A stretch of 64,000 bases of DNA, taken from Aspidiotus rigidus. Lineage: Eukaryota > Arthropoda > Insecta > Hemiptera > Diaspididae. Below are positions 21,738 to 34,170 of this stretch, piece by piece. The stretch's first letter is position 1. Each line of letters begins with the position of its first letter. The stretch covers positions 1,056,001-1,120,000 of the forward strand of contig JAVHKY010000071.1 in the NCBI GenBank assembly GCA_035079385.1, given 5' to 3'. A program made the position numbers and the translations under genes. The notes under the pieces were generated by a model, which saw only the letters and a list, made by a program, of their open reading frames with translations, was not told where the DNA came from and searched no databases.

Positions 21738-22075
21738 ACTGTTATAGCCTCGTAGCAGTTTGGACAGGGGGAGGGGGAGTGGTTTTTCTGGACACATTTT
21801 GTAGGTTTTAGATGACTCTTAGCCTAAATTATAACAAAATTCAGGTTTCCTTATTGGATTATAGGTATTTTTACTCTGTTATCTGTTGATGTGACATCGT
21901 AGTGATAGAATTTATAAACTGAGTTTTATTGTTTATTCTACAAATGTTTGACATGATTGACAGGTCATTGGTATTTAATTTAAAGAGAGGGAGTGACTCT
22001 CTCAATGTTTTTTGCATTGTGGGAAGAAAAGTCGTGTACTACTCACGCGACTGCGTGAGTGTTTTTCAAAATAGT
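21738..22075 (+). repeat. dispersed repeat, inverted mate of 9958-10200
   Basis: Continues the composite family after the LINE interruption. It matches the reverse complement of 9958-10200, ending with GAAAAGTCGTGTACTACTCA and the hairpin ACTCACGCGACTGCGTGAGT (22041-22060). The pair spans about 12 kb in opposite orientation. Confidence 0.72.
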
Positions 22076-22084
22076 TTCTTTTTT

Positions 22085-23275
22085 TTTTCTAAAAATTTCT
22101 TATTCGAATATATTTTTTCGAATGTTTTTGTACGTACCTGAATGTTCTTCTTATCAAAATGTGTATTTCCCCGTAACTCAATGTGAAAACGCCGCATGAG
22201 CTGTTTATAGTGGTCCGAGACACACCCCAGAACACTATGGAAAAAACACCGAAAACGTTGAAGAATCGTGATTCATCGTTATACAACGGGTTTCACAAAA
22301 AAATGAAGAGAAAGTTTTTTGAAAAGCAAACGATTTCCGATTTTGTAAGCTTAGTCTCGATGAAATTGGTTCTCTACAGAACGAGTTATAATAATTTTAA
22401 AATTAAAAGTCGTATAGGAAACGCAGTGCGGTACGGTAACACCTTACCACACGCTTACCGAAACGTCTATCCTAACGACGACAGTTTTTTTAGTTACTCG
22501 GCCTGATAGTAGAGGAGGCCGTGGTTTTTTGCACAAGAAGTTTTCACTCGTATTACGTATTGCCGAATAGCGTTTTTAGTCATCTCGGCGGCTACTTGCA
22601 CGGCATAACTGCGTCGTCAGTCAGTACGCTTTTTGATGGATGCATGGCTTCATCTTCTGCTACTGCGCCAACAACGAAAGTCACCCTCGTCGATGGAAAA
22701 CTATACTTGGACGGGTTTGTGCGGTCTGGTCCCCCGAAGAAGTCGCGAGTATATTGGGAGTGCCGCAAATTACGCCATGGCGAGTGTAAGGCCAGCGCCG
22801 CGATATATCAACGCCGACGTATGGGGAAGCAGTGACTATATACGAAGGTGTACAGGAGTCACCACACACTCACGCGCCGAATCGTAAGCAATTGCTGCGG
22901 ATAAAAGTCGCCGTGAAAGAGTGATGGATCGGGCTCCAGGAACGAATACAAGACATGCACTAGAATACGGCAATACATTAGACTATTTGCGGACTATTGG
23001 ACACAACATTGAACTGAGTTGAAGCCACTAAAATTCTTTGATTTACTTTCGAACAGATTTTTTTTTTTCTGAACGAATATTTTTGTTCTTGGAACGTCTT
23101 CTATTTCGGGTGAAATATGTTCTGGATAGAAACCATTCGGGATATTGAACAGTCAAGAAAAAAATCATTCGGGAAAATACATATTCGTTTAAAATGTGTT
23201 CATAAGAAAAACTTTCGGGAAAATGTAAATCGGAGAAAAATACATTCGGGAAACTGCACGGGAATGGGAAAAATG
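22085..23275 (+). mobile_element. FLYWCH MULE deletion derivative with subrepeat ends
   Basis: Flanking the FLYWCH remnant are AT-rich ends built from subrepeats such as CATTCGGGAAAATAC (23100-23260). Related words in opposite orientation lie at 22095-22165 (CGAATGTTTTTGTACG, GAATGTTCTTCTTATC). Together they look like decayed long TIRs. Size is about 1.2 kb. Ends are approximate and no target duplication was read. Confidence 0.5.
22521..23022 (+). pseudogene. FLYWCH zinc-finger remnant fused to the MULE C-terminal tail
   Basis: Translation gives VTLVDGKLYLDGFVRSG, RVYWECRKLRHGECKASAAI (22750-22810) and, after a shift, EGVQESPHTHAPNRKQ. Two cysteines followed by an H-x-H pair are the metal ligands of the FLYWCH finger, the DNA-binding head of many insect MULE transposases. 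About 60 codons later the sequence already reads WIGLQERIQ and LDYLRTIGHNIEL with a stop at 23022, which is the extreme C-terminus of the same protein class. The whole DDE core is absent, so this is an internal-deletion derivative. Confidence 0.78.
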
Positions 23276-25566
23276 GATGTCGCAATATTTTAGGACAACA
23301 GGAGAAGGAATCTCTGTAGGAGGGGTTTTATTGGCTTGTCTTATTGCTGAATACTTTTTGATTTGCCTCATAATGCCTTGTAGAAACGTGTCAAATACAC
23401 GTTATTACTCGTATACAATTATGGAATGAGGCGAAAAAATATGAATACATTTTTTTTTTTTTTTTTTTTTTTTTTTCGTAAGCATTATACTCGTAGCTGA
23501 AAAAGGCGCGCACGCAAAAGTGTTGTAACTGTGTATTCTACAATTATAAATGTTATGACGGAAATTGTAATTCAGAGGCACCTAATGTGTATTTGAACTC
23601 GCTACGGGTGATCGATTGTTTTTATCGATATTATCAATAATGATTTACATAAATGTACTGTGATATATACTCGTATAACTCAAAGGTCAAAATTTTAACG
23701 GGGAAATTGCTTTTTCCCCTTCTCCTTTTTCTGGAAGAATTTTTGCGTTTTGTCGTTTGCCATCTGGCAAAAGCTGATTTACCCTAATCAGGCGCTGGGG
23801 AATTACTTTTCCTCTTTTCTCGCGTTTTTTTGGTTTCGTAGGAGAACTTGGAAAAATTTCCTATATATTCGAGCTCAATATAAGACGATTAGAGGGGGAC
23901 TCAAGTTGATAAAAATGTACCCGCGAGCTATAATACGTACCTGTATACATAGGTGTATCTAAGTAGTGGCATGAGTCGATAGAATATATTAAATTTACCA
24001 AACGTGGCAGAGAAATTATACTTTTTCATTTCATTTTAACATTATAATGAAGCAAGATCGAGCGCAGATAATCTTATCTAGAGAAGAACGAACATGATCA
24101 GGAAATCGGTCAGTTCACGTGCGTCAATTATTGTTGGTAGGTATTGTAGGTGAATGTGGTGAACGCAGTGCGATGCAGTGCAGATCAGATGATCATCCTA
24201 TGATGATCCATCCGGCGTGGCGTGGCGTGACGCGTAATAATGATTCGTTCACGCCACTGGCGCGGCGCGGCGTTTCTCATTCATTCCGAAAATCGATTCC
24301 GGGACGACGGCAGCAGTTGACATTGTCAGCGCTACTGCAGTCAGTAAGAGTACTAGCCTGGTATACAAATATGATACAGTACATTAAGACGTAATCGCTG
24401 AATTATACTTATTTTGTATAAAAATACCTACCTAATTGGATCGTAAATAAATTATATCTTAAAGAAAGCAAGCGAACGAGTTATTGCCATTTGGAAAAAT
24501 AAAAATCGACGCCGTGTACGTACACTAATAATGTGGTAATGTACACTTTGTATGAACGCGTAATTTCTGAAATTAATTACCTATCAAAAGTCATCAATTA
24601 AAAATGCCTTTTCGCCGAACACATACGCACGTACCTATGTATTACTGTTACACATACGAGTACTCGGCGATCTGGTTTACCTTACCGTTAATTTAGTGTA
24701 ATTGTATAATAATTAGCATAAACAACCATCATGATAGACGCGACGGTGAGCCAAGGCATTATGTACTCGAATATTTGTATAATTAATCATACGTCTACCT
24801 TTTCAAACTGTTATCGTTAGTACACATATAAATTACGAATAGAGTAGGTACAGTCTATACCTATGTACTATCCTCCGTTATTCCGTTCATTTGTCCGCCT
24901 GCAGTCTACGATAGTTCCCTCTACCTAAGAAATCGCTGTAACGCAGTATCTTACAGTGAATGATTGTACATTATAGGTACCGTACAACATACGTAATATT
25001 GTAGAGGTATGAGACTCCGTATGTTGTACTTTTTTGTAAACAGTGAGCTCGACTCAAGTGTGTATAATAAGTACGTACTGGCTGGAGCGCTTGCGTGCGC
25101 GCTGATCGAAAAAAAGAGAAAGAATGAATGGGCTGCATTCATTCAAGAGGACAACTTATATTCTTTCTTTGTCTTTCTCTTTCTCTCAGAGTGTTCTGTA
25201 GTATTTTCCGTTTTATATTCGTTCGCGAATTAAGTCGAGTGCTGCGCTATATCTGATGGCGTGCTCTCTGATTGGTGAATTGTTACGAGAAGACATAAGG
25301 TGGTAAAAAAAGTTCTATAAAAAATTCAGAATGGGGCTTACTGGAAAGCGGATTTCCAACAGCTACAATTTTTATTCTCTACATTTTTTATTAAAAATTC
25401 ATATTAAAAAAGATGAAGCTGATTTCATGTACTCTTATCTTTTTATCGTGGCAAATGTACGCAATCACCTGGAGCGCTATAAGTACGAGTGAGGACATGG
25501 GTCGCCATATTTAGTCGTCACTTCATCATTTATCTTTAGACTTCCCAGTTCCAATGACCGATAATT
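23276..25566. other. intron sequence with no recognised gene
   Basis: Contains a long T run at about 23449-23476, possibly a retroposon tail, and a patch at 24180-24320 with GGCGTGGCGTG and GCGCGGCGCGG words. No protein or structured element recognised. Confidence 0.4.
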
Positions 25567-25961
25567 CACTACCCAACGAATTCAAACTTTTTGAAAATTG
25601 CTGAGCTAAAATTATCTAATTTTAAATGAATTTTGAACGCTGATTTCAATTCCGTTCTCAGTTTTTTGATAGGAGTCTCAATTTTTCGTATTCGTATGAA
25701 ATATTAACGTTTATTCGCAGCGCGTTGTTGCGGAACGTAACACAACTTCTCGATACCGTACCCGAAGTATGGGCTATCGAGAAGGAACGCTACGTTCCGC
25801 AACAACGCGCTGCGAATAAACGTAATATGTATTTCATACGAATACGAAAAATTGAGACGTCCTATCAAAAAACTGAGAACGGCATTGAATTCAGCGTTCA
25901 AAATTTATTTACAATTTGATAATTTCAGCTCAGCGATTTTTAGGCTGTTGGGTAGGTAGTG
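25567..25961. mobile_element. second foldback MITE with CACTAC ends
   Basis: Left arm (25567-25740) and right arm (25785-25961) are near reverse complements with small indels. The arms include CGTTTATTCGCAGCGCGTTG, CATACGAATACGAAAAATTG and the end CACTACCCAAC / CACTACCTACCC. The flanks TAAT(T) on the left and TAAT on the right could be a target duplication. It does not share arm sequence with the foldback at 1012-1392, but has the same architecture, size class and CACTA-like ends. Confidence 0.8.
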
Positions 25962-26149
25962 TAATAGTTGAATCGGTCATTTTGAAACCACTCAAGTCCA
26001 AATTTTATCAAAATACACTGATTGTTTTCAAATCTGAATGTCACCCTCTATCAATTGCACAGCGTATTTCTAACGAAAAACTACCGAAGATACCTTAATT
26101 AGTATCCGAATAGATAGGTCATTTTGAAAACCACCTAAATCTAATTACT

Positions 26150-27310
26150 TTCCATGCAGGAAGGGGACGGTGATGAAGACGGTGCGCTTCAATATTGGTA
26201 TACGGTTCGAAACTCAGGCGTAAGAACCAGTACTATAGAAACTAAATGTAGGTACCTTACACTGCACTGCAAGTTGAAATAATATAATTTCGATGATTAT
26301 TCGTCCAAACTGTTCATACCTCATACTTTCCACCTGAGTATTCACGATCTATCAATTAGGAGAACTATAAACTCAGATTGGAGACTAAATGAACCCAACG
26401 TAGAAAGTAGGACCAAGTACAAATTGAAATTGAATCGCGGATTAAAAAGCCAGAATATCACATTCACGATCCATGACCAATCTTAATCATTCTATTTCGT
26501 ACATTTTTATTTGTAATTATTCATTTCATATTCCCATCGCGTCCTATAAGACATTCCCTTTCATTTGTAGGTATTGAATTTCATTCATATTGTTTGAACT
26601 TTGAACCGATTTCAAGAATTCATGTCACATCTTTTTGATTCCATTTGTAAAAGCTAACACTCAACAATTAATAAGCAATAACCCGAAGTAACCACTGTTG
26701 AGTAAGAACGACGCTGATATTACACCTTTCTAACAATTAATTGTCATTTTTGCATGTCATGATAATTATAAGGATAATACTTGTGAGTAATAAATTGCAA
26801 AATCGATGAATTGAAACCGATGATTAATTATATTATACTATCACAAACTTCATTTGTCAGCTCAAAACCCAACAATATAATTATCATACTACATCATACT
26901 ACCTGGGTAGTCAACTTCAAAGTAGAACCAAGTATAAATTGAAATTTGAAATTGAATCGCGGTTGACAAAGCCGGTATGTCATATTTGCAACCCATAATC
27001 AATTTGCAAATCATTCTGTTCCGTATGTTCTTATTTGCAATTATTCATTTCAGTTTCCTGTTGCTTTGTACGAGACATCTTGTTTCATTTTTATTCATTA
27101 AAGTAAAATAAATTTATAATTTCAACATTCAATCAAATTTATTAATACGCTGATCAATGCGAACACTTGTGATGATAAAAGACGCTTTTTATGTCTTGTT
27201 CCTACCTATATCGTTTTGTTTTCACGGTCACTTTGATCGTGACGTCAGCGTCTTCATTGAGACATAAGAAGAAGAAACAAGATGCGCGTCATTGATATAG
27301 TACCATGCAT
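26150..27310 (+). repeat. dispersed AT-rich repeat, copy A
   Basis: Matches copy B (32275-33200) closely from GACATTCCCTTTCA through AATTCATGTCACATC and CAACAATTAATAAGCAATAA to CTCAAAACCCAACAATATAA. Its first 200 bp and last 60 bp match copy C (33580-34170), including GTGACGTCAGCGTCTT and GAAGAAGAAACAAG. It has no open frame. It provides the empty site for the MITE in copy B. Confidence 0.75.
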
Positions 27311-27404
27311 CTAAATAGAAATACTCACACCACATCAACTTACTGTGCTATGGACTACTATGCCGTGACGTGGGCATCTGAACTGAGATGAAAGAAGAAG
27401 AAAG

Positions 27405-27550
27405 TGATTCCAATATGGTCGGCCTACGGTTCCCGGGCTGCCCCTAAAAATGATTGCAACACAGTTGGCCTTTGGTGCCCAACGTGACCCTAGAAAGTGA
27501 TTGCAATATGGTCAGCCTTTGCGGCGCGGGCCAACCCTAAAAACGTGATG
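27405..27550 (+). repeat. diverged tandem hairpin monomers
   Basis: Three diverged units of the form AGTGATTNCAATATGGTCGG ... CCAACCCTAAAAA, the same monomer that is tandemly repeated at 35891-36195. Each has complementary GG(T/C)CGG and CC(G/A)ACC arms. It directly follows copy A of the dispersed repeat. Confidence 0.6.
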
Positions 27551-28164
27551 ATTTCATTGAGGAGAGAATGGTTCAATTGGTCTAAAGGAATGCATTTTGC
27601 CTCCTGGGGCGCGTTGACTAATTTCAATCTTATTTGCATACCCACAGGGTGCTTGAAGACGTCAATTTTATATTCCGCTATGACTCATACGTGATCGATT
27701 AATTGTTATGCCTCCTGATCTAATTCCAAATTCGGAATTCTAATTCGACCAAGGTTTTCGACACCCTTTTCTACACCTTACCACCAATTCCCAAACCGAT
27801 CAACCCTTTTCATCCTCCATAAAATCCACTTTTCTCGCGGATTTACGGGGGGGGGGATAAGGAGATATATCCCTTCCCAAAACTTCCAAAAAAATTTAAA
27901 ATTACGCAAATTCATTATATTATCCGAGCAGAGCGAGAAAAAAAGTTTTAAACAATAGAGTATCCCGCCCCCCCCCCAAAAAAAAAAAAAAAAAAAAAAG
28001 ATACCGCTAAATCCACGTCTCTAAAATTTGTTTCGAGTGAACACGGTAAACAAAAACTTGTGGGCGGTGGGTAAAGTCGTCGGTGATGGGGTACACTGGA
28101 GGTGTGAATTTTTTATTACAAAAAATTGTCGTATTATCAATTGACAACCATTTCTTTTTAGGTA
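27551..28164. other. intron sequence with low-complexity runs
   Basis: Includes a G run at 27848-27856 and adjacent C and A runs at about 27967-27999. Nothing else recognised. Confidence 0.4.
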
Positions 28165-28335
28165 CTTGCGAAGAATTATACCTGCGTACAATTTTCATTA
28201 GGCGTATAATTTTCCCTGCGTAGAATTTTACTTATACGTACAATTTTTTCTGCGTATAATTTTCGTTTGCGTACAATTTACTTGCGTATAGTTTCCTCCG
28301 TACAATTTACCTGCGTACAATTTACCGGTCACCCT
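28165..28335 (+). repeat. degenerate tandem array of TGCGTACAATTT units
   Basis: About eight or nine copies of TGCGTACAATTT-like words separated by short variable spacers (period roughly 15-20 bp). This is the same kind of construction seen in the subrepeat-bearing ends of the MULE elements in this window. The inverted partner of this array was not found, so whether it is a TIR is open. Confidence 0.6.
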
Positions 28336-28391
28336 TTTACCATCTGCTATCTATTGGTTTTATTGGCTAAATTTACTGATGAGTACACTCT

Positions 28392-28990
28392 TTACCTGAT
28401 ATTACTTAACAGATAATGAAGTTTAAGGCTAATTCTCATCTTTTGAAAATATTCCTTCATCTTATTGATTTGCTTTGCATGCATTTCATGCAGGTTAATT
28501 ATACTTCGTCCTCGATATTTTCTAGGTACGGTTTGCCTCTCAGTTACGGCATTCAGATACAACATTATGCTCGCAATCCACCTAGTGGGAACTCCTCTTT
28601 CCAGAGCACCCAAGTCAATCTGCGTCCACTTGATTATTCCAACGGTGTAGGTTAACACCCGGTATAGCATACATTTACGGCCTTCCTCAGCCTAATTTTA
28701 AACAGCTTATTTAGCCTGCTATTGAACTTTTCTGCGACCTCCTTTTCAATTATTGAATGTTCTATCTGCCTGGCCTGCTGCATTCTCAAATACCTGCAAG
28801 TCTCTCCCTCTGTGATTGCTGTTATTATTTTCTCTTCTTTCGCCGTTTTCGTATCATCAAATTGTGAACAATTTTCGTGTAATTATTTGCACTGTTTTAC
28901 AAATTTGCAAACCAAACTCATCTGTATATCAGCTGGAAAATGCTGCTGTAAGCCACTTTTTGTCCCAGAGTATGGCTCAACATCGTCCAA
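28392..28990 (-). pseudogene. R4/R2-group LINE fragment downstream of the RT domain
   Basis: Minus-strand translation from about 28830 gives CRYLRMQQARQIEHSIIEKE, then RLNKLFKIRLRKAVN, and after a shift VGIIKWTQIDLGALER, TVPRKYRGRSIINLHEMHAK and INKMKEYF. A 'GIIKWT..DL..L' block followed by 'LPR..GGRG..D...LH..QI..L..YF' is the segment between RT and the zinc finger in R2/R4 LINE proteins. It lacks the finger and endonuclease, which occur separately at 18190-18860 on the same strand. Whether they are one split copy or two fragments is unresolved. Confidence 0.65.
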
Positions 28991-29195
28991 GTATATTAAT
29001 CAGCTTATGTGACGTCATCATTTTTGGGGGTATGTTCAAAGATTGAAATATTCTGATCATCAAACTATACTTATATATGAGAAGGGGTGTGGGAACAGGA
29101 CTTGGAGATGACGTCATCAACTTGTAACGGCAACAGAATGAAAACATCAATTAGTTTTCTTTGCAAATTAATAACTGCTGCATACAAGCTGTCAA

Positions 29196-29241
<46 letters not shown>

Positions 29242-32135
29242 TACATTTATCGAAAATTGTCCTACATCCAAGATCCAAGGTGTCACTATCCTTAGGTGGA
29301 ATTAGAGCTTTGCAGATTTCAAATTATGTCCTGGGATTTGAAATGAAGTTAGGAAAAAGATATGGAATATTATGTCAAAGAAGATTACGAGTATTTAACA
29401 CCTGAATACGCTGTTTGAACGAAGAATTGGTTTCTGCTCCTACTCGCTGCGGCATAGGTTTTGTCGTATTTTTCTTAAAGAGGAAAATAGTGCGGGCGTG
29501 TGAAATGTGTCAAAACGTTTTAAATGTAGAAGAAGACCATTGTTTTTTCATCTTTTTTTTTTTATTATTAATAATTATTGTTTTTTTTTTTTTCACGAAA
29601 AATCGTATCCTCCTTTCTGTTTAAAATAATTAAATAAAGCATAAAATCACGTTCGAGCGTCTCTTACGAATATTCGTGTTCGTTACATCTCTAACGCAGA
29701 TTTACCGCTGATTTGCGATTTACACCAAAATACTTGCCTTTATGAAACATCTTTTCATGTTAAATATTTGTAGCGAGTCATTCATCATTCGATTGTTCTA
29801 TCCGAAATGAACATAGTTATACCTATATCTCAATAATAATTATCGTATACGCTAATAAGTACGTAGAATTTTGTATCTAGTTTTTGTGTACGACCTTATC
29901 GATTAGGTATTCTTTGCGAGTTACGCCCATGAAATTTCACGTATTTATTCTTGAACTTCTAGCTACTCTCACGGAAAGGAAAAATCCTTCACCTATAACT
30001 CATGCACTTTAAACGCAATTTTGCGCTTCTAAAACGAATCGCTAAGTAAGCTATTTCATCATCGTCATCATTATATCCCAACCCACTCCCAACCATACTC
30101 GATCATACAAAATCATGCTTTATATGCATTCGTTATAAAAGTATACACTACCTATACTTTTACATTCGTACATCGTCGTCAAATGTGTGTGTGTGTTTGT
30201 GAGTGTATAATATTCGTCAAGAGTGAATGAATTTTTAATACTATATTATACAGTAAAGTCGGTTCACATTAAGAAAGGGACGAAGAAAGTATTCTGAGAA
30301 AGGCTTTTATGTACTGTAGTGGTATACACTCCTCATTCGAGAATACATATTTTCTTCATTCTTTCTTGACGTGTTTAAAAAACTGCAATCATTGGCCCAT
30401 TTAACGTTGTCCGGTTGACCGGTGCGGTGATTGGTAGCTCGACATACGTAGTACACCGTTCGCGCATACTCAAAGATGAAATTTCGCAGACAACTCGACC
30501 TTTTGCGCATGCGGTTAGCGAACTCGTTTTCTTATAATATTCTTGTATGTACCTATATTATTATGTACATGCACAGTATACGTGCCTATATGAAGTATAG
30601 AAAAAAAGATCGGTAGATCGTCGTTCATATCGTTTAACTAGTTACTGGTATGTGGTAGTATCTAGGATAGCTTACGTGCACAAATTCTCGACGTACCTGT
30701 TGCGTCGCGTCGCGTTGCCGGTGCAATTGATTTGGATTTTTGGAAAATACGCACAATGACGATGACGATCGCCGACGCGACGCGACGACGCGACGTTGCA
30801 TACGTATACAGCACAGTAATTTATCGTGAGCGTATACGTGAATCCTATATTATTATTATGTGTATATATGTAATAATGTGTACGTAATGACTTCTCCTTT
30901 ACTTCTTCTTTATAGCTCATACTTGCAGCAGTATCTTACGTAAGACGTTATACCTCTGCACGATAATATGTATCGCCGATATCTTCCTGCTACCAATCGA
31001 TACACCTATACCATAATACAATATTATGTATGTACGTACATATGTTATAGGCTTGTATTGCACTGTACATATACGTATGTATGTACATACTGTAGACGTA
31101 ATAATATCATTAATAAGGCGATAATTATTGTACTGCAGATCAAACTGTACCTATACACGACACAGTTGATCATTTTGATACCTTTACGGTACGTTACGCG
31201 CGATAAAGTACTTATGGGGTAGGTATTTAATATCTTTTTCCACGCAAGACGCGACACACTCTGCTCGCTTTGTGCACACTCTCTCGAATTTCTTAATAAT
31301 TTTGATTTTCTCCTTAATGTATCGGGGATTGGGGGGGGGGGGGGGAGAAGGAAAGAGAATAACGAAGACAAGGTCGAACATGCTTACGTATTCTTAAGTA
31401 GCAGTCACAATTGCCGCGTAGCGGACAAGCGAGGCGAGCTAATTAAACGAAATTTTTCGTCGTGCCTAATTAACAAAATTTTTTCATAATTTGAGACGAA
31501 ATACGAATGTTTGTCAAACGTGTAGGTAGCGCGTGCAATCATTTATAAAACTCGCGTAACCCTTCATCCTCTTTTCCTCTTCACTGCACTGACTTGCGCG
31601 AGATAAGATTTAAAATGTATGTGACGCGACGTACTTTGTATAGCCTACATATACTGTATGTTGGAAACGCAAAACTCGAAATTGCGTACAATTGAGGTAT
31701 TGCGGTAGCGGTAGCGCGGAGCTGCAGTTTTGTATACCATCTACAAAATACACACCACATATTTTGTTGAGAGGTGAAAATTTTCAACAACTTGTACAAC
31801 ACATTATTATGTGTATACACAAAGATGCATTTCGTAGTCTCACGCTAGCGTGTATAAAACTTCCGAAAAAAGTGTCCACATATGTGATGATAAGGTATAC
31901 GGCACTGACCACGCGTATTTAGAATACACGCGTCACGTACCACTGCGCGAAACAAGGTCAATGCCGCTTATGTCGCCGTAAGCGTAACACTAGATGTTGA
32001 GCCGTATTTTTTACCGCTTACCGCGGTCCATACCTATACAATATACCTGTAGTCAAAAGAGTCTCACTCGGGCGTATTGAAGAGACTCGGATTATATTTT
32101 CGTGAATGGACAAATGATTATTGAGCTCGTAGAAG

Positions 32136-32167
<32 letters not shown>

Positions 32168-32274
32168 GTAGTAGAAGGTTGGCAAATGACTGAGTTATTT
32201 TTGATAAGAAAAATATCGATCGACACCACAAGGTGAAGGAAAATAAAAATTATAAAATCTTCGTGCGCTGTGCG
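28991..32274. other. intron sequence with microsatellites, no recognised gene
   Basis: Contains (TTA)n at about 29203-29236, a G run at 31331-31345 and (GAA)n at about 32133-32166 followed by (GTA)n. A GC-rich patch of CGCGTCGCGTCGCG and its complement lies at 30698-30800. Short frames here have no recognisable products. Confidence 0.4.
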
Positions 32275-33200
32275 CTAAAACCTAACGTAGAAAGTGGGTC
32301 CAAGTACAAATTAAAATTGAATTGAGGGTTACTAAGCTAGGAATCTAGGATATCACATTCACAATCAATTTTTGATCATTTTATTTCCTACATTTTCATC
32401 TTTAATTATTCATTTCAAATCTCAATCGCGTAGTAAGACATTCCCTTTCAATTGTATTCAATTTCATTCACATTATTTGAACCAATTTCAAGAATTCACG
32501 TCACATCTTCTTGATTCTATTTATGACCTGCGAAGAGAAAAGGATGTTCACTGCCCATTAGCGCAAGAACACCATTTCTCTCTGATTGGACATCTAATCA
32601 GAGAGAAATGGTGTTCCTGTCAGTGGGCAATGAGCATCCTTTTCTCATCGCAAGTCACATTTGTAAAAGCTACTACTCAACAGTTAATAAGCAATAACTG
32701 AATAACCCAACACTGATATTACACCCTTTTAACAATTGTCATTTTCGTCATGAGATAAGGATAATGGGTAACACAAATTGTAAAATCGCAGAATTGAAAT
32801 CCTTGATTAATAAATACTATCACAAACTTCATTATTTTGTCTACTCAAAACCCAACAATGTAATTATCATACTACCTTTGTAGTCAACTTCAAAGTATTT
32901 AGAACTAGGTATAAATTGAAATTCAAAAATTGAGCCGGGATATCACATTTGCGATCCATGATCGACTTCAGGCGTGGATCCACACGATCACTTCGGGGGG
33001 GGGGGCATAACCCTTTTTTTTTTTTTTTTTTTTTTTCGGTGCTACAGATTTTTTTTTTTGGGGGGGGGGGGAAAGGGAGGACATGTCCCCTATGTCCCCC
33101 TGTGGATCCGCGCCGGCGACTTTTAATTCATTCTGTCCCCTACGTTTTTATTCGCAATTATTCATTTCAGTTTTCTGTGAAAAAGTTTATGCTCCTCAAT
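32275..33200 (+). repeat. dispersed AT-rich repeat, copy B
   Basis: Homologous to copy A from ACGTAGAAAGTGGGTCCAAG through to the ATTCATTTCAGTTTTCTGT region at 33165-33180. Two insertions are visible by comparison: the 136-bp MITE at 32523-32658, and a low-complexity G/T/G block with GGATCCACACG and GTGGATCCGCG at about 32965-33118, itself bounded by a short inverted repeat (TGGATCCRCR). Confidence 0.75.
32523..32658. mobile_element. 136-bp foldback MITE with 4-bp target duplication ATTT
   Basis: Almost wholly palindromic. Arms read TGACCTGCGAAGAGAAAAGG and, reversed, TGACTTGCGATGAGAAAAGG, meeting at CTGATTGGACATCTAATCAG. It is flanked by ATTT at 32519-32522 and 32659-32662. Copy A has the uninterrupted site ATTCCATTTGTAAAAGC. 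A related, right-truncated copy is at 46510-46613. Confidence 0.88.
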
Positions 33201-33579
33201 TCACATTCAAGTAATGACATTTTATTGAATGCACTAACCAACCTCCACTTGAGTGCAAACTCGTTTCATGAAAAAAACAAACGCCCAAAAATTAATTTTT
33301 AAAGGAAGCTTTGTAAATTACGTTCAGCTTTTGTCTATCCATCTGTATACATACAGTATATCAAACCAAGTCATAGAAGTACCAGTCGCTTGGATTTCCA
33401 GCAAGCTCCTTCTTCTCGCTAACAATAACGATATTCATATTTGTCTTGTGTGAAATTACTGTTATAGAGGTTCTCTTGTGTTTAGTGTCGCCATCCTATA
33501 CATATTCACATTCCGTCAAAACAAAATAATTTGACTCCAATACATCTTTGTATACATCGTAAAATATTGATTTAGATGA
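33201..33579. other. unassigned spacer between repeat copies
   Basis: AT-rich, with one 66-codon frame that has no recognisable product. No repeat match found in the window. Confidence 0.35.
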
Positions 33580-34170
33580 TATTTGGCTTATACTCAGGCA
33601 TAAGAACCCGTGCTAGAAACTAAATGTACCTTACACTGCAAGTTGAAATAATAAAATTTCGATAATTGTTCATCCAAACTGTTCATAGCTCATACTTTCC
33701 ACATAGGTAGGCCTATTCGCGTTCTATCAAATAGAACTGCTCAGATTGGAGACTCGAATCATTGTAATTAGATACCAATTTTTTGATCAGGATACTCGAC
33801 GATCATTCATTTTATATTTTGCTCTACCTACCGCTTCACCATTCACATTGTTCAAACCAATTTCAAGAATTCATACTTTATCTTTCTCATTCTTTTATAT
33901 TGCAATTAAGACGTTTGGTTCCATTTTTAGACATCTGACATAATGAAATAAACTTGCAATTTGAACGTGTCAAATTATCCGTTTTTACGTGGTTCCTACC
34001 TTAACAACAGTCCAACACAATCAAAAGCGAACGCAAATTGCAAGGATAACACGCAAAGAGCCAAAGACTCAAGACTCTACAGCATACGGCACATTCGACC
34101 ATGACGTCAGCGTCTTAACTGAGACGAAAGAAGAAGAAGAAACAAGCTATGTCGCGAGCGACATAGTATC
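33580..34170 (+). repeat. dispersed AT-rich repeat, copy C (rearranged)
   Basis: Carries the beginning of copy A (GAAACTAAATGTACCTTACA, CCAAACTGTTCATA) and its end (CATGACGTCAGCGTCTT, AGAAGAAGAAACAAG), with the middle shortened. It ends in the hairpin CTATGTCGCGAGCGACATAG at 34150-34169. Confidence 0.65.

Noticed and set aside
30698..30800. CGCGTCGCGTCGCG / CGACGCGACGCGAC as TIRs of a small element
   Set aside because: Low-complexity tandem words that are self-complementary by composition; no defined borders.
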